From Actinomadura rudentiformis (GTDB taxonomy: Bacteria > Actinomycetota > Actinomycetes > Streptosporangiales > Streptosporangiaceae): DNA of 64,000 nt. Positions 33,429 to 43,145 of this stretch are shown in pieces. Both the position numbers and the translations under genes were made by a program. Numbering within the stretch: the first letter of the stretch is position 1; each line of letters opens with the position of its first letter. The stretch covers positions 310,001-374,000 of the forward strand of contig NZ_WBMT01000008.1 of NCBI RefSeq assembly GCF_008923185.1. The letters run 5' to 3'. Below the pieces are notes generated by a model, which saw only the letters and a program-made list of their open reading frames with translations, did not search any database and was not told the origin of the DNA.

Positions 33429-35744
33429 TCAGCGGGGAGTGCCGTAGAGGACGCCGCGTCCGTTACTCCCCATGTACACCCGGCCGTAGGTGTTGGGGTC
33501 GCCTGTGATGGCGGAGCCGAGGAAGCCGAACTGGTGACGGTCGTCGGTGATCCTCAGCCAGGTGGTGCCCCCGTCGACGGAGCGGAACGCTCCCGAGACG
33601 CGGCCGATGGTGCCGGTGATGTAGATCGCCTGGTAGCGCGCACCGGAGGCGGGTTTGCCGAAGCCGATTCCGCGGGCCGCCGTCACGGTGCCGAGTTTGG
33701 AGAAGGTCGCTCCGCCGTTGGTGGAGTGCAGCAGGCCGGAGTTGCCTGCGGCGATCCAGAGGTCTCCTTGGGCGCCGCTCACAGCCTTGAGGCTGCCGTC
33801 GGGCAGGGAGGTGGCGCGGCGGGCGAAGGTCGCCCCGGCGTCGGTGCTGAAGTAGAGCGTGCCGCCAGCCAGGGCGTAGAAGATCCCCGGGTTCGCTCGG
33901 TCGGCGACCACCTGTGCGTTCGCGGGCAGGCCCTGGCTGGAGTTCCAGGTCGCGCCGCGGTCCCGCGAGTAGTACGGGTGATCACCTGAGGGGGTCCAGA
34001 CGAAGGTCGCGGCGTCGGCGGACACGGCGATGCTTCCGGCCTTCGCGCCGGGCTGAGGCGTGCCTCTGAACGGGGTCCAGCGGCGGCCTCCGTCGGTGGA
34101 GTATCCGCCCTTCGCTTCGTTGCCGGTGCCGACCCGGGCCACCACTTTCGTGGCCTTCTGCGCGAAGTCGATGCCGGTGGTGTTGGCGAAGGTGGGGTTG
34201 GTGAAGTTCGTTCGGGGCTCTTTGCGCAGGTTGGTGTGGGTGAACCCGCCGACGTCGCCAAGGGCGCTGATGACCGGTGCGCCGCCGGGGATGGAGATCA
34301 GGCCGAGTACGGCGGTCTCCTCCAGGCCCTTGGCGCGCACGCTCCAGTGTGTGGTGGCGCCACGGTCGGCGTTGGTGACGTCGTCACTGCCCCAGATGCC
34401 GCTGCCCGTACCGTAGATCACACGGCCCGGAGCGAACGGGTCGATGGCCAGGGTGCCGATCCAGTGCCCGATCGACCTGCCCACGTACGGTGCGGCCGAG
34501 TTGTCGTACACCGCGCGCGGGCTGATCGCCTTCCATGACGTGCCCTGGTCGGTGCTGCGGTAGATCTCGTCGTGGGGCCACCACTTGTCGAGAGTGGCGA
34601 CCATGACCGTTCGCGGATGCCGTGGGTCCACGGCCAGCCCGGCGTAGCCATAGCGGTATCCGGAGTTATCCGAAGCAGGGGTGATGTTCCGCCAGCTGCC
34701 GGTGCCGGTCGTCAGCCGCCACACCGCGCCGGCGGTGACTCCGTTGGGGCCGGGAGCGTTGCCGTAGGAGAGGTACAGCTGCCCGTTGGAGGCCAGCACA
34801 CCGTGATGCGGCAGCAACCCGGTCGGCTGTCCGGGCACGGCGGACCAGCTCGCCCCGCCGTCCGTACTGCGGTAGAGGCTTGTCCCGCTGTCGGCCACAC
34901 CCACGTAGATGGTCTTGGTGGGCCCCTGTCCACGGCCCTTGCCGAAGGTCACGAAACTGACCCCGACGCCGCTGCTGGTGCTGCCGGTGACGGGGAAGGA
35001 GGCCACCTTGCGCCAGGTCGATCCGTAGTCGGCCGAGCGCCACAGCCCGTTGTGCCGGGTGCCCAGGTACAGGACGCGGTTGTCGTTCGGGTCGATGGCG
35101 AGCCTTTCTCCCATCGACCGGCCGTCCTCATTACCCCCGAGTTTGAACGGCAGGGGAATGGTGGTGAAATGGGCGCCCTGGTCGGTGGAACGCAGGATGG
35201 CCCCGTTGCCTGCCCACTGACTGGTGTAGGTTCCGGCGGCGAGATAGAGCCTGTTGGGGTTGACCGGGTCGGTGGCCAGGCTCTCGATACCGAGCAGGTT
35301 GCTGTTGCTTTCACCGATCCAGTCGGTCAGCGGAATCCAGGACCCGGTCCTCGCGTTCCAACGGTAGGCGCCACCGATGTCGGTGCGCGCGTACGCCAGG
35401 TTCTTCCTCTTGGGGTTGAACACCAGACCGGTGACGAATCCGCCGCCGTTGATCGGTGCGTTCGCCCACTTGTACCTGGCAGCCTGAGCGTTCGCCTGGC
35501 GACGCGCCGGCTTCTCCTGTCCATGGAGCTGCGTTGGCTTCTGGCCATCGAGACGCGCTGGCGCCGCGACCTCGGAGCCGGTTCTCTGCGAGCCGCCCGC
35601 GGTGAGCAGGACGGCGACCGGTACGCCGCCGACGAGTACGGCGGCCGAGCCGATCAGAACATATTTACGCAGCGCGCGTCGCGACGAGGCGGGCGACAGG
35701 CGACCGGAACGCGCCGGCTCGCGTCTGCTGTGAGAGCTTCTCAC
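33429..35744 (-). CDS. Secreted GH74-family beta-propeller glycoside hydrolase (xyloglucanase-like)
   Basis: 771 residues with an N-terminal membrane/signal helix (~28-50, KYVLIGSAAVLVGGVPVAVL) and a Gln/Ala-rich linker to ~90. The catalytic module has the GH74 hallmarks: GGGFVTGLVFNPKRKNLAYA followed by RTDIGGAYRW (first Asp, residue 122), a tunnel of BNR/Asp-box repeats (STDQGAHF, SADYGSTW, STDGGASW, STDQGTSW, STNGGATF, SVDGGTTW), AIDPFAPGRVIYGTGSGIWG, and ALGDVGGFTH with the second catalytic Asp at 497. GH74 enzymes cleave xyloglucan backbones by inversion, endo or reducing-end specific. No carbohydrate-binding module follows. It may respond to the two-component system encoded just downstream on the same strand. 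Confidence 0.88.
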   Translation of the reverse strand: MRSSHSRREPARSGRLSPASSRRALRKYVLIGSAAVLVGGVPVAVLLTAGGSQRTGSEVAAPARLDGQKPTQLHGQEKPARRQANAQAARYKWANAPINGGGFVTGLVFNPKRKNLAYARTDIGGAYRWNARTGSWIPLTDWIGESNSNLLGIESLATDPVNPNRLYLAAGTYTSQWAGNGAILRSTDQGAHFTTIPLPFKLGGNEDGRSMGERLAIDPNDNRVLYLGTRHNGLWRSADYGSTWRKVASFPVTGSTSSGVGVSFVTFGKGRGQGPTKTIYVGVADSGTSLYRSTDGGASWSAVPGQPTGLLPHHGVLASNGQLYLSYGNAPGPNGVTAGAVWRLTTGTGSWRNITPASDNSGYRYGYAGLAVDPRHPRTVMVATLDKWWPHDEIYRSTDQGTSWKAISPRAVYDNSAAPYVGRSIGHWIGTLAIDPFAPGRVIYGTGSGIWGSDDVTNADRGATTHWSVRAKGLEETAVLGLISIPGGAPVISALGDVGGFTHTNLRKEPRTNFTNPTFANTTGIDFAQKATKVVARVGTGNEAKGGYSTDGGRRWTPFRGTPQPGAKAGSIAVSADAATFVWTPSGDHPYYSRDRGATWNSSQGLPANAQVVADRANPGIFYALAGGTLYFSTDAGATFARRATSLPDGSLKAVSGAQGDLWIAAGNSGLLHSTNGGATFSKLGTVTAARGIGFGKPASGARYQAIYITGTIGRVSGAFRSVDGGTTWLRITDDRHQFGFLGSAITGDPNTYGRVYMGSNGRGVLYGTPR

Positions 35745-35874
35745 CTGGGATTCTCCTGGTGATCGAGTCCGTGCGCGGGCTCACGGGCGTCCCGCGCGTC
35801 ATCCACCTGTCCGTTCGCGGGCGCGAAAGGTTGCCGGACAATTCCGATGTGACGGTTCTGCTAGATTCCCCGGC

Positions 35875-36453
35875 GTGCGCGAACCGGAGGGTGCGGCCGA
35901 AGCCGAACGGTCAGGGGGCGAACGGGCCGCGTTCGACGCGTTCTTCGCAGGTCACTACCGTGAGCTGGCGCGCTTCGCGTACCTGCTCACCGGCGAGCAC
36001 GACGCGGCCGACGACATCACGGCCGAGGCGTTGGCCGAGGCATGGAAGCACTGGAACCGGGTCAGTTCCGCCGATCGGCCGCTGGCGTACGTGCGTCGCA
36101 TCGTGGCCAACCTGGCCGCGGACCGTACGGCGAGTCTGGTCCGTGAACGCCGCAGCTGGCGGCTGTGGGGCCTGGGCCGGAGCGACCGGACCGAGCAACC
36201 CGACACGGCAGGGGCGGTCGACCTTCGAGAGGCCCTGCTCCAGCTTCCCGCCCGCAAACGCGCCTGCGTCGTCCTGCGCTATTACTACGGGCTGAGCGAA
36301 CGGGAGACCGCGTCGACACTCGGCATCGCGGTGGGCACCGTCAAGAGCCAGAGCTCCCGCGGCCTGGACGAACTCGCGGCGCGGTTGCGTGGATCGCGGT
36401 ACGCCGCGACCGGCGAGAACCGCTCGTCCGCCACCAAAGGAGCGACCCCATGA
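35875..36453 (+). CDS. SigE-type ECF sigma factor
   Basis: A 192-residue ECF sigma factor of the actinobacterial SigE group. Region 2 is FDAFFAGHYRELARFAYLLTGEHDAADDI and TAEALAEAWKHWNRV...PLAYVRRIVANLAADR; region 4 is LLQLPARKRACVVLRYYYGL, SERETASTLGIAVGTVKSQSSRGLDEL. The start is a GTG. The stop overlaps the ATG of the next gene (ATGA), so the membrane protein encoded there is probably its anti-sigma or regulated partner, although it has no zinc-finger motif. Divergent from the GH74 gene. Confidence 0.92.
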   Translation: MREPEGAAEAERSGGERAAFDAFFAGHYRELARFAYLLTGEHDAADDITAEALAEAWKHWNRVSSADRPLAYVRRIVANLAADRTASLVRERRSWRLWGLGRSDRTEQPDTAGAVDLREALLQLPARKRACVVLRYYYGLSERETASTLGIAVGTVKSQSSRGLDELAARLRGSRYAATGENRSSATKGATP

Positions 36454-37289
36454 ATCGCCCTCGATCAGGAGAGTCCCGCAACGACAGTGAGCGGGACAGG
36501 GGGACGTGGCTGACGGCCGCGCTGCGAGAGCAGGCGGACAAGCACGAACCAGACCTTGGTCGCATCGACGCCCGGTTCGAGCGGCTCATCGCCGACCGCC
36601 ACGAACCGGCCGCGCCGGCCCGGCACAGCCGCCGTCGGGCACGGCTCCGACTCATCGGCATTCCGCTCGGCGTCGCCGCGGCGGTGGCCGCGGTGAGCGT
36701 CGCCACAGTCGTGTCGTTCGGTATCGGCGGGGGCCACAACGGCCATCTGTCCAGTCAAACCGCCACACCGTCGATCGGCCGGAGCTCCTCTCCCCAGACC
36801 CACCGGCCGACTTCACAGTCCACATCGACCCCGGCACGTCCGGCACCCCCAGCGACCACCACCACGGGCGGCCATTCCAGGCCGACGCCCCCGGCCGGGC
36901 CGCTGACGGCGAGCGGCGCCGTCGATCCCCACAGCACCCAGTACTGGGCACAGGAAAACGTGACCGTCGTCACCACGCGCCCCACGCGAGGGCTGCACGT
37001 GAGCGTCACCGTTTCCGGCGGTTCCACGGTGCGGCCCACCGGATCGTGGACGACGATCGCCCCCGCCGACGTCACCACCACGGTGAACCGAACCAGCAGC
37101 GGTCTGACCTACGACATCGCTCTCAAACCCGGTCAGACTCTCCCCGCCGGGACGTACCGCTTCGGCGTCCAGTTCAACCGCCCCGCCACCGGTCACGACT
37201 TCACCAAGGACACCTACCGCGTCAGCGCGTTCACCGCCGGCAGCCGTAGCACCGAAGCCATGGCCACCGGGAGCTTCAGGGAAGTCTGA
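36450..37289 (+). CDS. Single-pass membrane protein coupled to the ECF sigma factor
   Basis: A 279-residue protein whose ATG overlaps the sigma factor stop. The cytoplasmic ~70 residues include LREQADKHEPDLGRIDARFERLIADRH, typical of the N-terminal segment of proteins co-encoded with SigE-type sigma factors; one membrane helix follows (~72-95, LIGIPLGVAAAVAAVSVATVV). A Ser/Thr/Pro-rich linker (~100-155) connects to an extracellular beta-rich domain (NVTVVTTRPTRGLHVSVTVS to the end). It probably senses an envelope signal and controls the sigma factor, by analogy with other SigE-partner pairs; direct anti-sigma activity is unproven. Confidence 0.8.
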   Translation: MNRPRSGESRNDSERDRGTWLTAALREQADKHEPDLGRIDARFERLIADRHEPAAPARHSRRRARLRLIGIPLGVAAAVAAVSVATVVSFGIGGGHNGHLSSQTATPSIGRSSSPQTHRPTSQSTSTPARPAPPATTTTGGHSRPTPPAGPLTASGAVDPHSTQYWAQENVTVVTTRPTRGLHVSVTVSGGSTVRPTGSWTTIAPADVTTTVNRTSSGLTYDIALKPGQTLPAGTYRFGVQFNRPATGHDFTKDTYRVSAFTAGSRSTEAMATGSFREV

Positions 37290-37436
37290 TCGCGGGCGCC
37301 CGCTGCCGAGGAATTGACGGCTCTCCACTTGGGTCCGCGCTTCAGAGCCATCAGTGACGGATCCACTGAGTGCTTCAAATGCCTGCGTCGAACCCGACCG
37401 GTAGAAAGACCTTTAACGCTGAGCCAAACTCGTTCT

Positions 37437-37920
37437 GTGAACGACTTCACCGACGAGTTCCTCAATCTCAGGACCGGCGCCATCGTCTACTACCCGGCAG
37501 ACCTCGACAATCCAGTCGCCGGGACCTGGAGCATCGACATACCCCTGGAGCCCTTCTCCGCAGACGGCGAGTACGAACCGGAGACCTTTCGTCCTGGGCA
37601 GGCAGGACCCAAGCTCGTTGAGACAGCGTTCAGACTCGACTTCATCGGCCTTCCGGCCACCAGTCTCGCCGAGCTCAGCGGCCGCGCGTTCACCTTTCCG
37701 GTGAATCCTGAGGAGGGCTACATCGACGGGTCGATCTACATGGTGGCCCACCCACAACCCCGTCGACGTCACTCGCATCGACTTCGGCGAAGTGACCGAG
37801 GACCTGATCCCCGCGACCCTGCATGCGGAACTCATCCTCGAGACCGCCGAAATGAACAACCGCACCGCGGTCTTGGAGACGACACTGCGCTTCAAGCACG
37901 GCCGGCTCGCGATGTCGTGA
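37437..37920 (+). pseudogene. Conserved hypothetical protein, one frameshift
   Basis: The first frame from the GTG at 37437 reads NDFTDEFLNLRTGAIVYYPA through PVNPEEGYIDGSIYMVAH and then breaks down. One frame over, NPVDVTRIDFGEVTEDLIPA and ELILETAEMNNRTAVLETTL continue to a TGA at 37918-37920. Removing one C from the CCC at 37751-37753 joins them into a ~160-residue protein whose two halves fit a beta-sandwich-like hypothetical family. Function unknown. The junction in a C-run makes an assembly indel plausible. Confidence 0.65.
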
Positions 37921-39195
37921 GCACGCCACTGCCACCAGTCAGGCACCTCTGCACCGACTTCCAATGCACCTTGTTCGAACATGTGCTGCACTGGTGGATG
38001 CCAGGCACATATACGCTGGCAGTCACTCCAGAACCGGCGCTGCCCCGACCACCGCCGGCTGAGGATTGTTGAGGTCCGCGCATTCCACCGTCCGCCCGAC
38101 GTTGCCGTCGATCCCCCGCGCATGCACAGACCGCTCTGGTCATTGATGATTGCGCGACGCTGCCGTGCCGCGTGAACGCTTCGTCAAGCGTCACGGAATA
38201 CCACCCCGCATCTACCGCAGCATCCGCAACCGCCAATTCGCCTCACACCACACAGCCAACCAACCGGATACACGCACAACACGGCCCCACTGCAACGGCA
38301 GAGCGAAAAGCCCAATCCGGCTTGATTCAGGACGATGAGCTTGACCCGGCGGTGTGCTGATCGACCGGGGGTGGCTGACCGTGTGACAGGCGGGCCCGCG
38401 CGGATGAGCGGAGCATCGAGCGGCGTCGGTCTCGCGGCGACTCTGCGTTAGAAACGCCTTTAGCGCCAGCGACCGCTTGACCTGGCTTCGCCATCACCGT
38501 TTCTCACCGAGATTTGGCCGGAGCGGCACCGCCGATCGTGAGATCCCGCAGGTCCGCTCGTCCAGCACAAATCGGCCTCCGTGCCGGGGCGCGGAGGCTG
38601 ACCCGTTGAGCGGCGCATAGTTCAGAGAAGGTGGGCCGAGCAAGAGCCATGGACGCAATGAGATTGGAAGGACCGCCTTAGGGAAACGGCGCGCCTCATT
38701 GTGGCGCGCGTGGCTGGCCTGATCGCACTTCCGAGTAGTGATCTCGATGCTGGACAGGACGCCTCCACGATCGCGGCCTGGATGCCAGGTTCGAGCCTTA
38801 TGGGCGGGCTGATGATGCTCGCCGGATCTGGCTCTGGCGTTCTTTGTGTGGTGGCGTCGCGGACGGTGGTCGAGGGGCTTGCCAGGGGCTGATCGCGAAA
38901 CCTCACAGACCTCAGGCTGACCTATCTCGTCGTAGGCGGCCGTGCTGCGGGGGAATCTCAACTGGTTCCCGCCGGCGGTGTTCGCCTGCCCACCAGATCC
39001 GGGCGTCGCGGCCTGACCTGCCGGGCAAGGGTCCGGCCACACCTCCGACGATCTGTCGCGACGACAGTTGGACGGCAAACGGACGATCGCGCGACGACAT
39101 TTGTTCAGGCCGTGTTGATCTTGGCCTCGCCGGTTGTTGGCCACACCCTGGGAACTTTGCGATCTTGAAATCAATCCTCTGAGGAGGGGAAACGC
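37921..39195. other. 1.3-kb gene-poor interval
   Basis: No frame here combines a start, an RBS and coding character. Reading frames exist on both strands, but their products are Arg/Pro-rich translations of GC-rich DNA. Two A/T-richer stretches (38200-38340 and 39120-39180) stand out; the second immediately precedes the next gene and probably holds its promoter. Confidence 0.5.
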
Positions 39196-39738
39196 ATGTC
39201 GCGCAGCATCCGCGTCGCCGGTGCGCTGGCCGCCGTCTCGGCCGCCAGCATGATCGTGGCCGCCCCGCAGGCGTCCGCGGGCGTCACCACGGCCAAGGTC
39301 TCGGCGGACAAGGGCACCGTCGGCGTCGCCGCCAAGGCCCGCTACCGGGCAGAGGTCATGTGCAAGGCCAAGGGCCGCTGGGGCAAGGGCTACGTCAAGA
39401 CCTACGGCAAGCCCAGCAGCAAGACCAAGACCCGGATCCTGGAGTGGGGCTACGCTATCCAGCGGACGAAGGGCAATCACAAGAACAGCCGCGTGGAGGC
39501 GTGGAGCATCTTCCAGGAGGGCACCGGCAGGGAGCGATGGGCCGGCGGCCCCGGCTACAAGATCGGCGCCACCGAGGACAGCAAGTGGCACAAGGGCAAG
39601 CTGTACAACACCAACGCCTACATCGGCCGGGGCACGCAGGGGCAGATGTACATCGCCTTCGTCTTCGAGTTCGACAAGGGCACCGGCGGCTCGTGCACCA
39701 AGCGCCTGTACGCCAAGGACCTGAAGTGGATCGGCTGA
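39196..39738 (+). CDS. Small secreted basic protein, unknown family
   Basis: A 180-residue protein behind a strong RBS (GAGGAGGGG). The Sec signal peptide (residues 1-28, SIRVAGALAAVSAASMIVAA, cleavage near ASA) is clear. The mature part is Lys/Gly/Trp-rich, with two Cys residues (VMCKAKGRWGKGY and GGSCTKRLYAKDL) that could form one disulfide joining the ends, and beta-like segments (RILEWGYAIQRTKG, QMYIAFVFEFDKG). Codons are extremely G/C-biased with AAG for Lys, typical of highly expressed genes. A strong hairpin follows at 39779-39825. It resembles other small exported proteins in this window only in composition. Confidence 0.8.
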   Translation: MSRSIRVAGALAAVSAASMIVAAPQASAGVTTAKVSADKGTVGVAAKARYRAEVMCKAKGRWGKGYVKTYGKPSSKTKTRILEWGYAIQRTKGNHKNSRVEAWSIFQEGTGRERWAGGPGYKIGATEDSKWHKGKLYNTNAYIGRGTQGQMYIAFVFEFDKGTGGSCTKRLYAKDLKWIG

Positions 39739-39778
39739 CCGGCGACTGACGGACGCGTCGCTGACGGCGAAGGCCACA

Positions 39779-39825
39779 AGAGGCAAGGGCCATGGCCACT
39801 AGAAGAGGCCGTGGCCCCTGCCTCT
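39779..39825 (+). terminator. Strong hairpin after the secreted-protein gene
   Basis: A 19-bp stem (AGAGGCAAGGGCCATGGCC with GGCCGTGGCCCCTGCCTCT) has one mismatch, one G-U pair and a 9-nt loop, and is followed by gttgc. It starts 40 bases after the stop codon. Confidence 0.75.
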
Positions 39826-40159
39826 GTTGCAAGCGTGGGAGATGTCCGTCGCGCGCTGGAGCGCCTCCGCTCTGCGACAGCTTGACGGTCGCCACCGCGC
39901 AACTTTATGACGGCGCCATGGCACCAGCATCCTGGCGCCGTCCCGGTGAACGCCCGAGATGCAGCACGCGCAATTGTCGGCTAGAGCCGAATGATGGCGG
40001 GAGGCTCTGCTGCCCTGCAGAGAGGGGGCCGTGAGGAGGGCGGGGCGGCGTCCTGCGCGATGTCAGTGCGGGACTCGGCGCGTTCACTTCCTCAGCAGTC
40101 GGTCGCTGAACTGCGCCGCCCAACCCTTCTGCCAAGACCGGTGTCCGGCTCTGGCGCGC

Positions 40160-40249
40160 CTCCCGCCCACGCCGGACGAGATCGACGCCTGGCGAGCCCA
40201 CCTCACCGAGGCCGGGCGCGTCCAGCCGTTCGATCAGCTCACTCCCTGA
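40160..40249 (+). pseudogene. C-terminal scrap of a DUF4132 protein
   Basis: About 28 residues, PTPDEIDAWRAHLTEAG followed by VQPFDQL, match the recurring DUF4132 segment 'AWRxxLxxxGxxQPFxQ'. A stop follows at once and there is no upstream domain. Short but distinctive. Confidence 0.45.
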
Positions 40250-40472
40250 ACGACCACGAGCCGGGGCGGGTCACAATCTGGCGCCGGCTGTGGCGTCGAT
40301 CACCCTGCCGGTCACCCCAGCGGGGGTCGTCGGAGGCGAGGAGCGCTGTGATGTCGGCGATGTCCTCGGCGCCCGACCCGGGCCCAGCGCTGCCAGTGAT
40401 GCGGCGTGGGCGTGGGCTTGCGGGTCGGCGCGGAGCCATCCCGGGACCCGCCCTCATCGGTGCTGCTTCGAG

Positions 40473-40907
40473 TCAGCCGAGGCTGCCCTTGACGGGAGCG
40501 AACGCGACGTGCACTCGGTCGGCCCTGCGCGGCCGGCCCCGGTAGTCCGGCGTTGCCTTGAACGCCACGGCCAGTACGCCGCACACGGTCTTGGTGTCAC
40601 GGTCGAAGATGCGGACCTTGTTGCCCCTCTTGACGGCCCACGCAACGCGGGCCTGGATGCACGTGCCGTCGTTCCTCTGGTCCGACATGCGGCCCTTGAC
40701 CACCTTGGTGGACTTGGTGCCCCAGGCGACTCCCCAACCCCGGCGGAAATCGAACCGCCTGACCTTGGCGGCGCTCGCTGAGGCCTGCCCGACGGCGATC
40801 TGTGCGCTGCCCGCGCCGGTGTCCGCGTTGGCGGTCGCGGGGGTGACTGCCAGCGCACCGCCGACCACCGCGAACGCGGCGGCGGTGGTGAGGAGACGGG
40901 TCTTCAT
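40473..40907 (-). CDS. Small secreted protein, unknown family
   Basis: I start this 144-residue protein at the ATG at 40907, where the Sec signal begins (KTRLLTTAAAFAVVGGALAV, cleavage near ANA ~30). The mature part is basic, with VRRFDFRRGWGVAWGTKSTK and two Cys residues (DGTCIQARVAW and KTVCGVLAVAF), again suggesting a single disulfide in a small beta fold. The family is not recognised. It is one of five small exported proteins between 39 and 52 kb. Confidence 0.75.
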   Translation of the reverse strand: MKTRLLTTAAAFAVVGGALAVTPATANADTGAGSAQIAVGQASASAAKVRRFDFRRGWGVAWGTKSTKVVKGRMSDQRNDGTCIQARVAWAVKRGNKVRIFDRDTKTVCGVLAVAFKATPDYRGRPRRADRVHVAFAPVKGSLG

Positions 40908-41295
40908 GGGTTGCGAATCCTTCAGTCGAACAATCCTGAACCAGGGCAATCTAGATGATCAAGATCGTTCGTCGCATGGAGATCATCAAAGTCCGGCTAC
41001 CGGCACTGATGTGGCAGCGGAACGAAACGCCCGAGCGGGTGCGGGTTGGTGTGCCTGACCGTTCCGGATCTTGTCGCTTGGAAGGGACTGCGAGCTGATC
41101 GGCGCCCGCAAGAATGATCGTCATCGTTGGCGGGGCTGTCGGCCCTCACGTGATCTCGTAGCCCGGGCTGTCGAACCGGTTCCAGTCTGGCGGTCTCCGT
41201 TGCATCTGTGCCATCTGGGCGCGCACTTCCTTATGCGCCTCGGCGGTCGTCCCCGCATCCGTGTCGGTTGAGGCAGCCAGGCGTCACCGCATTGG

Positions 41296-41724
41296 TCAGG
41301 CGAGGCGGTCGGGAAGCGGGGCGAGATCGTAGTTGGCCCAGACGAAGGCGTCCATCTGGTGCTGGTCGCCGGACAGGTTGAACACCCGATCGACCTTGCC
41401 GTCTGTGTTGAAGTGCCACACCAGGGCCCACAGGGTGTCCACCTTGCCGGTTCCCTCGGTGGTCCAACCGCGGTGGATGTCGACCACGTACTCGTCGTTG
41501 GCCTCCAGGAACAGCGGTTCGGCCTGGAACCCGGCCTTGCCGAGCTGGGAGAAGAAGGCCGCCACCTCCTCCACTCCGCGCTTGGTGCCTGCCAAGGGGT
41601 GATGGCCGGGGATGGTCCACTCGATGTTTTCGGCCAGAACCGTCCGCATTCCGGCCAGGTCGTTGGCGGCGTACGCGGCGAAGAACGTCTCGATGGCCTG
41701 GATCTTTGCATCCTTGTCCGGCAT
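41296..41724 (-). CDS. SnoaL-like / NTF2-fold protein
   Basis: A 142-residue protein starting at the ATG preceded by AAGGAAGA. The family pattern is complete: IETFFAAYAANDLAGMRTVLAENIEWTIPG, GVEEVAAFFSQL, then VVDIHRGWTTEGTGKVD, LVWHFNTDGKVDRVFNLSGDQ and DAFVW. NTF2-fold enzymes of this type act as isomerases, cyclases or ligand binders, with the pocket formed by the strongly bent sheet. No pathway genes are nearby. It is an intact counterpart of the broken SnoaL gene at 16.8-17.2 kb, though not closely similar. Confidence 0.88.
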   Translation of the reverse strand: MPDKDAKIQAIETFFAAYAANDLAGMRTVLAENIEWTIPGHHPLAGTKRGVEEVAAFFSQLGKAGFQAEPLFLEANDEYVVDIHRGWTTEGTGKVDTLWALVWHFNTDGKVDRVFNLSGDQHQMDAFVWANYDLAPLPDRLA

Positions 41725-42178
41725 GGGATCTTCCTTGTCCGTGCATGGTGATCTTGTGGTCGGGCCCATCATGTGATCCAGCCGAGCATGACGTCCAATA
41801 TCAGCCTTCATAACCGGTTGGAATAACCGATCCCGGCACGGCGTCCCACTCCGCGGAGATGGCGGAGGTACGCACCCATCCGCAGACGCCCCCAAGGCAT
41901 TTCGCTGCCGCCCGCTGGCCCGCAGAGTCCGGAGTTCACTGACCCTTCTCCAGGCTCTGTCGTCCTTCTCCATGGATCTATGCCAGTCCCGGCATCTGAA
42001 GCCAGCCCGGGAACATCGTCCGGGTCGTCCGGCTTGAGGCCTCCATCAGCCATCACATGGTCCTTGCGTTCCGCGAACGCAGCGGGCGCATGTGGTGGTC
42101 GTCGCGACGTCCCTCGGCTGCCGCAGGGCGTGGTCAGCGGGCGTTCACTGTGCGACGGTTTTGCGCGTGCGCTTTAGG

Positions 42179-42586
42179 TTAGGAGCCGATGCCGAAGGCG
42201 ATCGCCATCGCCCAAAAGGCGCCTGGCATCGCGAGCCGTTCAGCGGAAGATTCCTCGCTGTCGACAGCGGTGTGGGCTGGGGTGGACGGCGCGTACCGAA
42301 TCTTGACGGTCGTGCCAACCCGCATGTCTCGGAATCTGCTGGAAGCGACTTGGGCTTCCACCCGCCGACCGGCTGCTGTGGTGAAGGCGACGTGCGCTCC
42401 GTCGATGAGCCTGCCGTCGTAGGTGCTGAGAATCGTTGCCATCGTGATCCGGGAGTTCTGTGCGCGCGCCATCTCCCCACGGACCACGGGAAAGGCGGCC
42501 AGACAGCCCAGCGCCGCGAAAAGGGCGCTGATCCCTGCGATGACCTGGGCTGGTGTACCGATCTGGACCGGCGGGCGATCACTCAT
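42179..42586 (-). CDS. DUF3592-like membrane protein
   Basis: A 135-residue protein taken from the ATG at 42586. Hydrophobic helices lie at ~13-33 (VIAGISALFAALGCLAAF) and at the extreme C-terminus (AMPGAFWAMAIAFGIG). Between them is a beta-rich domain containing MATILSTYDG and VEAQVASSRFRDMRVGTTVKIRY, with the VG..V.V.YdP ending of DUF3592. Such proteins are membrane-anchored beta barrels of unknown role. Confidence 0.7.
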   Translation of the reverse strand: MSDRPPVQIGTPAQVIAGISALFAALGCLAAFPVVRGEMARAQNSRITMATILSTYDGRLIDGAHVAFTTAAGRRVEAQVASSRFRDMRVGTTVKIRYAPSTPAHTAVDSEESSAERLAMPGAFWAMAIAFGIGS

Positions 42587-43145
42587 ACTGAAGCGGCCAG
42601 CGTTTCGCGTCACATGCCTGCGCTGAACCCACGCCATCCACGCCTGCCAATGCCTGTGCATGTGGGTTAGACGCATCCTCCACCGCGTTGGCGGCCCCGA
42701 TGGCCCGGGTCCGGCCACGCTGCTGAACGTCCTCCAGCTCGATTCCGGTCGCCTCTACGAAATCTTGGTGGCCGACGGGCGGTTCTGCTGGTCGCAGCTG
42801 GTAGGTCGGTTGACCAGTGGGCGAGCACCCTTCCACATAGCCGGTCCAGCGGTCTTCGGCCTCGGCCCCAAGGCCGCCATTCGGTACGCCGACTGCGCCG
42901 CGCTTTTGGCTTCCACAGCAGTGGAACAAGATCCCGCCGATTCGAGCGAACCCAAGGGCCAAACCCGGGGGACATGACGAGCCAAGGTTGAGGTTGAAAA
43001 ACCTTCGGTACGTCGAATCTCTGGGAGACTAGCGGGCCCGGTCGCAATCGCAGAATCCAAAGGATCTATCTCTGACCTGCGGCGGTACTGCGTTTGTGCA
43101 GGCCGGACGGTTGAGGCGGCGCTTCTGTAGGTAGGTTGTCTCGTC

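Noticed and set aside
38494..39786. 430-residue minus-strand frame
   Set aside because: Low-complexity, Arg/Ala-rich, overlaps the secreted-protein gene with its strong RBS, and shows no recognisable domain.
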